From NCBI GenBank assembly GCA_949361645.1, contig OX442416.1, positions 7,632,362 to 7,696,361 of the forward strand: a stretch of DNA of 64,000 nucleotides, given 5' to 3'. The translations under genes and the position numbers were made by a program. Below the pieces are notes generated by a model. The model saw only the letters and a list, made by a program, of their open reading frames with translations. It searched no databases and was not told where the DNA came from. Position 1 is the first letter of the stretch. The number at the start of each line of letters is the position of its first letter. This document shows, piece after piece, positions 28,101 to 40,100 of the stretch. Source of the stretch: Spongilla lacustris (lineage: Eukaryota > Porifera > Demospongiae > Spongillida > Spongillidae).

Positions 28101-31100
28101 TCTGTTGCTTGCAGCTTTTTTGTGTGGTGCTGCTTTTGAAAAAGGTAGCACATTTTCAGGGGATATGTGCTGGGAAGCATAGCTGGTAGAGCAGAGACCA
28201 ATAGGCACAGGTAAGCCAGGAGGAGCAACAATGCATGGAAGTTCATTAACTAGGTCAGGTCTTTCAGAAATTATTATCCTTTGTGGTGTAGGTACACAAT
28301 AATTAGATCCACTGCTTATACCAATGGACACTTCTGGATTAGTATCAGATTGATTTGTTGGAGAGACAGAAAGTGCCATTGGACAGTCTGTGGTGAAAGC
28401 TGCAGCAAAGTCAGCCTCCTGGAATATGTCTCTGTCAAAAGGTGATATTCCAGCCACTTTGAATCCAGCCATAATTTTGCTTGCTGCACAAGTGACAAAA
28501 TTCCTGGAATGTCATAAATTGCTAGTGGTTTGCGTATTGACAATGAAGGATGACGTTTCAGAAATGCGGTGAACCACTCAGCACCAGCTAATTTTCTCTC
28601 TAACCATGTCTTGTGTATTGGCAAGTTATTAGCTAATGCTAGCTGGTAAGCAAGCTTCCGTACTTCTTTCGGTGAAACGCCTTGATATATTTCAGAAGTA
28701 CATGTACGCAAAATGTACCAGACAAGCTCTTCCTCCAGTAAAGGCGTAAAAATCTGCCGATTTTTTCGATACCCCTCACCATGATGCCCTGTTATTTGTA
28801 CATCAGTTAATTTATTGCAGTATCGAAGCAACGTTTGATAGTTAATTCCGAAGTACCTTGGACAGATTTGTTGTCAAATCTCACCTGATGAACAGCACGC
28901 AGCATCACATCTGACTTTACAGAGCTTCTTTGTGTCTTTCTCAGGAAGTTTCGCGGCATTTTAGAGAAGTGAAATTATTACTATTCTTAATTAAAAGACA
29001 TCCGGCACTTGGTTGATTGTGACAACTAACCCCATGCCCTGTTGTGACAACCATTCCCGTCATGACACGGTACATACAATAATATTTTTTGCTCGAATGG
29101 AATAGGCAGTTGGGTTTCTAATGCATGTACAAGCAAGTCCATATTATGCTCGTTTTACAGATTATTAAAACTACGTTTTGCCATTCATTGATTGCAATAT
29201 AATAGTTTCTATAGAAAACATTGCGCGCGGTACGGTAAAAAACACAAAATCTATAAAATATACACAGTTGCATATGGGATTGCTTTGGATTTTTTGGATT
29301 TAAGCACAGTATATTAGTACCTACATTTCATGTATGCATTATATATTTTTATCACCCTTTTTTGCAAAGATATAAAATTTGTGACAACCAACCTGTGTGA
29401 CAACCAGCCCCGGTCTCCCCTACTGAGGTGTGGAGTGTGATGGTGTGCTGTGGATGATGTACTACATCTGTATATCCAAGTGTTAGTATGTCACTTAGTA
29501 GTTGTCCTTTATGTATGCCCTTATATGGTGTTATTGTGGAGGGGGAGGGGCATTTCTGTCATGGTCTTGATTAGCCGGGCATATGATGAAGCTGAACTAA
29601 CAACATGCAGAACCTTATATACCAGATATAGGTGCATTGAACCTTCTCTACACTATTAGTTTATGTCCTTCTGCTCCAGAGGGAGTTTAAATCATATATA
29701 GGAGGCGAAAGCTGTACATTAAAATCAACTATATTCAATTTGTACATGCATATAGATTCTTTTATATACATGCATTCACCCTTTACTAAAGTAACATTTA
29801 GCAAGGTACCTTCTTGCAACTGTATACGTTTATGCATGCATGCAGTTTTCATTCCACATAAGTGACCAACATTCATTGTAACTATCGCATGCCTGCTTTC
29901 ATACATGTACATGTACATGCAAGCAGGTGAACAATTGTATATACTTCAAGCAAAGCTGCAACAAGCAAACTAGTTTCACTAGAAGCAGTAACATTAGGTC
30001 TCTGATTAGCCCGACTGGTACCCAGTCCCTCCACATGCGTATAATAACCTGATAACTTTTTTTTATAGTGTTAGCCAGGAATAACTGTTGGTAGTCCCCA
30101 CAGAATGGTGGGGGTGGGGTGGCCCAGCCCTGATGAGATGGGTCAGGGGACTAGTAATAACATGGCTGTGGTACGCTGCAATGCAAGGGCTCTCCTCGTG
30201 AGGCTTCCTCTTGAGGCAGCATAACTTCCTTTTGATGTGCTGTGATTGATACATACATGTGCATACAGTTGTGTATGTATTTCAGTGAAGAATAAAATGA
30301 ATAATGTACCATACCTTGATGGGGCCCAGGCCTGGCTCTTTGTGGTCCTGTCCACTGCCCCACTCCTTCCACCACCTCACCTGGCCACTCCCCCTCCTTC
30401 ATTATGGCACCTCCCCCATAATATCATGGCCCCTCCCTCCGTCTTGTATAGCCACACCCCTCCTGTTGATATTGTTCCACTTGTCTGTGTTACATTAAGT
30501 ACATTCCTGGTACATGGTGTGATATGGCTTCCTCCTTATACATGTAGGATGGAGATACTGCACTTATAGAGGCATCACTACATGGTCACGTTGAGTGTGT
30601 GAAACAACTGTTGGATAGGGGTGCCCAGGCCTTACCCCAGGATAAGGTGAGTGCATTTTGATGAGGAGGCTGTGATGGCAGACTTTATGTAGAGTGTTGG
30701 GGGTGGGGCATGTAAGCCAGAGTGTGGATGTGTATGGGTTTGGGAACTACATGAACATGTGGTGTGTGAGGGATATGTGTGATGGTGTGCTGTGGATGGA
30801 GTACTACATGCATATCCAACTGTTAACTAAACATACAGCATACAAGTTAAGACAAAGCAGCTCAGTGGCTAGGAACAGCCCTAATAGTGGTGCCCAAAGT
30901 CATGGCCATTGTATTTCACCAAATATCATAATGGCCATCACACCCTAAGGCTTCTTAACTGAAACATTTTTGTTGCCCTGGGGTAAAGTGCAGTCTTGTT
31001 TTGTTGTACATTTTGCCTAAAAGATGCATTGTAGTTACATACATGTACATGTACATGTACATGTACATGTACATGTACATGTATGGTCAATCCATCTATT

Positions 31101-34100
31101 ATGAATTGTCGATGGATTACATGTACATGTATAGCAAGCATTGTTGTGACCCGTTTTGAGAAAAACCGATGACATGTATACACATATACATGTAACTTCA
31201 GTTACCTCAGAAAAAACATATATCAGAACATCCAGTGTAGACTTGTGTGTGAGCTGACTAAAATAGACAGTTTAAGAAAAGTCTCCAATTTGCATAGGCA
31301 GATCAAAATGTTCTGTTTTCTGAAGCAACATGAACGTATACATGTACATGTATACATGTATGGCGCTAATGGTAACCAGGTCACAACAATAATTGCTATG
31401 TGTACAAACATGTACATGTATAATCAACGATATGACAGCACTCTTGGAAGCAAAAACTAGTGCACATGCCCAAATAAGGACATGTAGTTGATAAAACCAC
31501 AAGGGGCAAGGGCTTGGGTAGCTGTGGTGAAGCAATTGCATAGCACCACAAAGTTGCCAATGTCCAGGACATGCCCCGGATTTCGTACCATTGTCCCAGA
31601 AGGGTCCCTGATGGCCCATTGTCCCGGAATTCTAATGCAGATCCGTTCTAGTTGGGCATGTCCCCCGACATTAGCCATGTGTACATGTAATACCACACTA
31701 ATGTCGGGGGACATGCCCAACTAGATCCGTTCTGTCACACTCCCAATTTGTTAGGCCACTCCCCTGTGATGAAATCCTCATTAGCGCTTGCACATTGCGG
31801 TGGTTCCCTAGCTTGGATACATGTAACGATCGTGGAGCCACACCCTCACATCTGGAGCAAGGGTGTGGCTCCACAAAACTAGTACAATATTAATGGACAT
31901 AGTTGCTCAATATTATAATGTAATAATGTGCCACACTCTAAGTACATCACGGCCAGCAAAATGATGTGAAAGAATTGGGTGTGGTTGTGGTCAGTTGGCA
32001 ACAATGGCACCACTTTGAACATACGTTGTGTATGTAACAATTGTGATAAGAAAAAATGGTGCTCTCAGGTAAAATCTTGGTGCTCAGGGGTTATCAGTAC
32101 ACACTATTTATTTCACGTCAGTCACAAGTCTAGTTCATAATACATGGATTGACCTGACCCTCTATCCAAATATGGTCACTTAAGTTCAATTGATTCTACG
32201 GTACATTGGCAGTAGTGGGATCGGGTGTTTTTGCTAACTTCAAACATACATGTCCATGTACATGTAGGTTCCGGCATGTAGTAGCTGAAGTTTATAATAG
32301 CCTGGTTTGTTTTGGCCTGCAGATTTGTCCTATTTTGTTTCTATGGATACGCTTAGTGCAATGCATCATAAAATAGTCATGTGTTTTGGGATTATTTTTG
32401 GTAGGCCTATGAGGTGGCAGCATCACATGGAGAGCATTTCCATATTCAAATCAGCACACACAAAACCCTGAACTTGGTCATGCTTCACTTTGTGTAGACA
32501 CAGCTCATTGATAGGCAGTACATGGGCCATCAGCATTATGCTGGCATGTTCATTAGTGTGTAGGTGGTACCAGTAGTACAATCAGAAGTTAAAGCAGTGT
32601 GTAAAGTGGGGGAGGAGTCATTATGTAATGTGGTACATGTATTGTTTCCTTTGTAGGAGGAGCTTAAGGTGGCTATAAGTAATGGCCAGGTGGAGGAAGT
32701 GATGAGGCTTATTGCTAGTGGAGTTACTGCTAAGGTGAGGTCATTGAATCTGTACATACATGTACATGTACAGTCATATTTGGTTGGCTATTACCAGGAC
32801 CGTAGCATCGACAAAAGAACTGGTCTGGCTACAGTGGAAATGAATATTTAGAAAGTCCCGGGGAGGGTGCAGGAGGGGGGCACCCCTCCCTTCCAGCTAG
32901 GGGGTATGGGAGAGTGCTGAAAGCTCCCATGTTGGGGTCTGGGGAAGCCAACGCTTTTGTGATACAAAAAATACACAAAAAGTGTGCCAGTGTGAGGTTC
33001 CAAAGTCATTCAAGCATGAGGCAATTGCAGATGGTTGCATCATTGTTGATCATTTCCAATATGCAATAATTATAATATATCATTAATCTTCTGGCTAAAA
33101 CCAGTCGGGCGATAGCCGAACTGCTGGACCAGATGCTACAGCCCTAGCTGATTACTAGTGGAAACTTTGCAATTGTTGCACTCACCTACATTGTACATGT
33201 GTACACCTTAGGACCCAGTGGAGATGCTTCTTAATGCTGCAAAAGGTGGCAGGACTGAAGAAGTGATAGCACTGCTTGATGCAGGGGCTAATATTGATGC
33301 CACTGATAAGGTGAGACTCTTACACATGTACATGTACCTCTTAGTTACCTGTAGAAATATGTTACCTGATCAATTTAGCATAGTAAGATTAATAACAATA
33401 CTGCACCTCTGTACAATGGTCCTCTGTACAATGGTCCTCTGTACAATGGTCCACTGTACAATGTACATGTAGTGGCATGATGTGTTTATTCCTGGTACAT
33501 GGTGTTATTTGGCTTTCCCCATTATAGGATAAATATACTCCACTGATGGAGGCTTCAGCATCTGGTCATGTTGATTGTGTGAACATACTGTTGAATAGGG
33601 GTGCCCAGGCCAATCTCCCGGATACGGTGAGTACAGTTCCAGACTAGACCAATGTCTGTTGCTGACATATTTAAGAATGTGGTTAGGGTGGACTGTTGGG
33701 GGTGGGGCTTAGCGCTATTGGGGTATGTTGGTGAGGTGGAGCCAGAGTGTGAACTTGTATGGGTTTGGGGACTACATGTATGTGAGATGTGACTAGTACT
33801 GAGGTGTGGAGTGTGATGGTGTGCTGTGGTTGTGGATATGTGTAACAGCTGGAAACTTGTACCTATTGTTTTGTTAACTCCAAGACTGATGGTGTGGTGA
33901 TAATAGGGAGGTGGAAAGACTTGCATTTATCAAAAACTCAGTGTGCATTAATTTGAAAACAAAGTGCATGTAAATGGTACATAATCCAAAGATTGGACTA
34001 AAACTGACTTGTGTTTTGAGCTCTTCATGTGACAGAGAGAGTGATCAATTTATTTTAAGTACAGAGTGCAAAAAGGCATACACTTCCAAAAGAGTAGTGG

Positions 34101-37100
34101 GTAGTTCAAGACACTGTAAATTCCAAACCAATCACACGATACTCTTGAGACCTTATATATCGTTATTAATAATAGTGTTGAGTGTACTACATTTGTATGT
34201 TTTGTAATAGTATTCATAATATATCATCCAATTACACAAAATGCATGTTATAGGATGATTGAAACACAACTCAACTTGCAGCTTAGCTGGAACGGGATCA
34301 GAACAATATGACATGAATGTACATGTACATCCAAAGTATGAATATGGTAAATAATGTAAGAAAATGTAATATACAATTATGCTTTTAATAATATCTATAA
34401 TACAGATCAAGATGGAGGTCATTTGTGCTTGTAGAGCTGTATGGGAGATTAAATTTGCACCTGGTCAGGGCTAATATCATGGCTATCATACTTACATGTA
34501 GATGATGTGTGTAAATGCATTTGTTAGTAAATTATTATGTAACCATTGCACACATGTACAGGTACATGTAGCAGCATAAGTGCATCAAACAAAATATATT
34601 TATGTTGTGTGACAAACATGTTTGTACTACATACATATACATGTACATGTTTACATGTATGTAGTAACTCAACTTGCAGTGTGTGTACATGCACTATGTT
34701 TGAATTATGTTGTATGTTCATAAAAATGATGTGCAAATTTCTGTGTGGTCCTGTATCCATGGTAACATTGATGTTGTACTCTGTGTAGGATAGGAAGACT
34801 GCATTACATTGGGCAGCACTATACAATAAGATTGGCACTGTGAAGGCTCTTCTGGCCACACCTGGGATTGATGTAAACGTACAAGACTCCAGTGGTCGCA
34901 TACCTCTGAAGTTGGCTACTAAGTATGAAGTACTGGCAATGCTCCGGAAGTATACCACCAGTTGTGAGGACTACCCTATCCATTCCTTTGGTAAAGTTAT
35001 CCTAAGTGGGGACACTGGATCTGGGAAGTCCACATTGGCTCAGGTGATCACCATCATGTCACTTTAGTGATGTACATGTACAGAAGTATTTTATATTTGG
35101 TATCGCAAGTTTGAATTATTCATTTATTAATAACAGACCATAGAGCTACAATATACATATATGTACACGTAATTATGTGAAAACAAGACAAAACAGATGC
35201 AACACATCAAAAAGTATATCATTTTGCATGTGTGAAATCTTTTTGACCTGTTAGTATACTGTGACCTCTGTGGTGTACTGTGCCCTCTGTGGTGTACTGT
35301 GACCTCTGTGGTGTACTGTGCCCTCTGTTGTGTACTGTGCGCTCTGTGGTGTACTGTGCCCTCTGTTGTGTACTGTGCCCTCTGTGGTGTACTGTACAAA
35401 ATGGTACTACTGCTGAGATTAACTTGATCACTGATTGTTCAAATGCATACATGTACATGTACATGTGTATGTGTGATTGATTATCCCTTCACATGTAGGC
35501 CATAAAGTATTTTTTTCAACTAAAATTTGATAAGGTAAGTATAAATGTGCCACTCCCACAATCCCTCCTGTTACATGTATGTGCCCCTCCCCCAATCCCT
35601 CCTGTTATGTGCCCCTCCCCCAATCCCTCCTGTTGTGTGCCCCTCCCCAATCCCACCTGTTATGTGCCCCTCCCTCAATCCCTCCTGTTATGTGCCCCTC
35701 CCCCAATCCCTCCTGTTGTGTGCCCCTCCCCCAATCCCTCCTGTTGTGTGCCCCTCTCCCAATCCCTCCTGTTGTGTGCCCCTCCCACAATCCCTCCTGT
35801 TATGTGCCCCTCCCCCAATCCCTCCTGTTATGTGCCCCTCCCCCAATCCCTCCTGTTAGGTGCCCCTCCCCCAATCCCTCCTGTTAGGTGCCCCTCCCCC
35901 AATCCCTCCTGTTATGTGCCCCTCCCCCAATCCCTCCTGTTATGTGCCCCTCCCCCAATCCCTCCTGTTATGTGCCCCTCCCCCAATCCCTCCTGTTATG
36001 TGCCCCACCCCCAATCCCTCCTGTTATGTGCCCTGTTATTGGCAGCATGGTTGCCAATTTTCATTTTATGAGTTCATCCAATAGTGAAGGTAATATAACC
36101 AGTTTTATTAAGTTATTGTTCTTATACATGTAAGTTATTTGACTTCTGAAGTTTTGACCTTTGGTGACACTTTTCAAACTTTGCACATACATGTAAGTAC
36201 ATGTACATGTATCTATAGCCCTGTTTATCATACACTAACCAAACTTATGCACAGAAATAAGAACTATCTGTGTGTAATAACAAAATGGTTATGAATAACT
36301 GGACGCTTGCATAAGCCAAGCAATATTCATTGCTCTAAAAGTAAATGTACATGTAGTGAACTGTTGAGGTACATGAAAGGGTGTTGTCAGAGAACTGCTG
36401 CACAACACTATTTGATATGGGTCGAAAGCTGTGTTCCCAGAACAGTTGTACTGGCAGAAAATCTTTCCGTATGAACTGCTTCTTAGGGAAAGGTTTTCTG
36501 CCATTAGAACTGTTCCAGGAACACAGAAACTTCACTACTTTTGACCTGTATCAAATAGTGTTGTGAAGGTGAAGTGGTTCTCTGACAGCACCCATTCATG
36601 CATCTCCACAGTTCACTACTACATGTATGTGGTTGTAAGTACATTTTGTATGATGTATGATGGGTATGGTTGGCTTGGATGCACAATGGCAGGCTAGCTC
36701 TGCTACAGTTAAGTTTCTCAATCCTCATTTACCATCATCATCATTTTCATTTTCTGAACTCCCTGATGTGCTAGAAGTACAAGGACATTGCCTCCCAATT
36801 GTGACAGCAACAGACAGAACATACCCTTTAACTAAGAGAGAGAAGCATATACACAACAGTAATAGTTTAGATTGTAAAACCTGTGTTACATGTATGATTG
36901 TACGCTTACTTTAAAGCAATGAATATTGCTTGCTGTTAAAGCGTCTATACATGTATGTAGTAATTGACCTATCATTAATTAACATTTAAATTTACATTTT
37001 AATAATTATAACAATAATGTATATAGGTGGTAGTTATTGTAGTAATGATTTACATTAACAATTATTAATTGTAATAACTGTTGCTATACATGTATTTGTA

Positions 37101-40100
37101 GCAGTGTGCATATTTTAAGTGGTTTCATTAAGTTGTTATAACTTACACAGGTTGCTAGCAATTTTTACAACACTGACATATTCAAGACTCGAGCATAATC
37201 ATAGCTAATTTTTATAATTAATACACCCCTTATTTCCCATACACCCCTAATTTTATCTTATTTCCATTACACCCCTAATTTTATCTTATTTTCCATACAC
37301 CCCTAATTTTATCTTATTTCCCATACACCCCTAATTTTATCTTATTTCCCATACACCCCTAATTTTATCTTATTTCCCATACACCCCTAATTTTATCTTA
37401 TTTCCCATACACCCCTAATTTTATCTTATTTCCCATACACCCCTACTGTACATCTTATTTCCCATACACCCCTAATTTTTATAAATAGATACAAAATTTA
37501 AGATGCTACTGTAAAATTGCATACCTCTGTCTTTCAATAGCGTTTGTAACGTAATACATGTACATGTATGTGTGATTATTGACGTTTATTTTTTCCATCT
37601 TGAATAAATTTCCCATACACTCCTTATGTACTTTATTTTAGTGGCCCAGCTTGCTCACGGTAAATGCATGACTGTGACATCAGCTCTTAACAGCATGCAG
37701 ACATGATTTGTGGGCGTTGCCTTCAAATACCACTGAATTATGACATCAATTAACTAGTACAGCAATCAAAGGGTTGCAGAGCAATGTAAAAATAAAGGCT
37801 ATGCTAACACTAGTAAGCCACGTATACACATGTTACAGTCACATGATGATATGCTCTCCTCGATGAAATAATATGTAGAATTGCACTAGATAGATGTAGG
37901 CAGTTAAACCCTATCTTTGGACACCCATGAACACTACAAATATTATTCAATCATAACGTAACCAAAGTGCATTTTTTTAATCCTTAGAATTTTTTTTTAA
38001 TCCCAACTTTGATACATGTACATGTACCTGGGAAATAATAATAATAGCTCTCAATGAGCTCTTCAAAGTTGGTGGATGGTGTTATCCACTTTGTTCTTTG
38101 TCCCACCCACCCCCCCCCCACCCCCTCCCTCATATACTGTCAAAATAGTTTATACACCTTTAGACTAATAGTGATCTATCATTTGGGGGAGTGGTATTTT
38201 TCAGCAATAAAAGTTTCATCATGCTTCAAAACACCATGAATATTTAATTGATCCTGTAGTCATCTCTGACTTTGGTGAGCACAGTTTGTACCATTGGCAT
38301 TGCCACTGTACACCTGCAGAGCAAGAAATGTGCAATCATTTGTTCTTGCCAATAACACCAATTTCACACTTTTGATTTCCATATAAGAATTTGTTATACA
38401 TGTACATACACAAAGCACAGGTACATGTGTATGACTGTGAAATCAATGTCATGTACTTCCTACATGTAATATTTGTTGGTACCAACTCTTAATTTTGTTT
38501 TTGTATTTTGATGTAGTTTAACTCCTTTAGTGATAAGGGGTGTATGGGAAATTTTCAATCAAATTATTCAAGATGGAAAAAATAATCACACATATTCCAT
38601 TACAAACGCAGAGGTATGCAAATTTACAGTAGCCTCTTAAATTTTGTATCTATTGTAATTAGAAAAATAAGCTATGATTATGTTCAGGTCTTGAGTACAT
38701 GTACATGTATGTTGGTATTGTTTTAAAAATTGCTAGAAACCTGTGTAAGTTATAACAAATTAATGAAACCACTTAATAATATGCGCACTGCTAAAAATAC
38801 AGCAACAGTGACTACAAGACTAATTGTTAATTAATGTAAACGTAAATTTTAATTAAAATTTCAAAGTTCATTAATGATAGGTTGATTACTACATGTAGGC
38901 ACTTTAACCTATATATTCCATATGATGAACAAACAGCCAACGCTTGAAATAATCATAATCAATATAGCAAAGAAGGTGGCAGCAGAAAACAACACCAGCA
39001 TGCTGTTAGTGCTACATACACTCTGATGGGGTATGCCCTTCATTTAGCTCAGCTCAGTTGTTCCGATTTACAAAAAAAACTTGCTAAAAGCATTCTCTGC
39101 TTTTTAGGCAGATAGAATTTCACCACCTGAGATCAAACACACTGTTATGCTCTATGTCATCAAGATCGTGGGCAATTTTTACATGCTCCTGCATCTCGAT
39201 CAGGTATCTACAGAGCCAATGGTTGAACAATCTCCAAAGTGAATGAAAAATGAAGCCAAATGTTTTAGTGTAACATTTTTCGAGAATTTTAACCTACATG
39301 TACATGCCTACATGTAGGTTAAAATCGCCCACATGTAGGCGTGCAGTCAATCTATCATTGATAGTTGGTATCACCAAATAATAAAGATCATTGATTTAGA
39401 AAAAAATCCATAGTCAAACAATTTAAGCAGGATTCATAGGCAGTTACCTCTGAGCTCATTGCTTTCATCAAGCTTACCAAGCTACATGTACTGCAATATC
39501 ATGCTTGATGAAGGTCTGGGTACCAGGCCAGGCTAGCTATGTAATGTGTGCCAGTAATCTTCATAGCTTCATAGGAAAATGAACTGTATTCTTATGTTTC
39601 TTAGGGGAAACCCCCTGGTGCTACCCTCCCTGGTCCCGTGAAGCTCCTAACAGCTGGTATTGTCCCTCACCTGATTAAGAATCAAGAGATGAACATGATG
39701 CTCTATGACCTTGCTGGTCACCGTGAGTACTACAGCAGTCACTGTGCTGTCTTGGAGGGCATCTCCCTCACTCCCTCCACCTTCCTCATGCTGCTCAACC
39801 TGCTCCAGGACATCAAAGTCATCGTTGGTCAGTTGTATTACTGGTCGGCCATGATTGGAGATGTCTGTCACAAGTGCCCCCAACAGTCCTCTGTGATTGT
39901 GGTGTGCACCCATGCCGATGGGATAGCTGACAGAGGGCTGCTGGAGTCCCTGTGTGGGGCTGTAGAGAGGGTGGCTAGGGATGCCCTAAAGAAGCACACC
40001 TTTGTTGGGGTCATTGCTCTCAATGCCACAGCTCTCCATGAAGAGAAGATGAAGAGTTTTATGTCATCACTGCGGCTAACCAATGACAGTGTCTTAGCCA

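Noticed and set aside
31832..31874. Hairpin as a transcription terminator
   Set aside because: Intrinsic terminators of this kind are bacterial; there is no T-run and the context is eukaryotic intron.
34840..35067. Read-through of the P-loop exon into VITIMSL
   Set aside because: The GTGATC after GKSTLAQ is better read as a splice donor; the extension is intronic and stops at once.
35545..36133. Proline-rich 174-codon ORF and overlapping frames
   Set aside because: Open in all frames through a 28-bp minisatellite inside an intron; the period equals 28 residues, as expected from the repeat.
36657..36914. 85-codon ORF as a missing Roc exon
   Set aside because: It lies inside a palindromic element, has no Roc motif and no phase-compatible splice pair.
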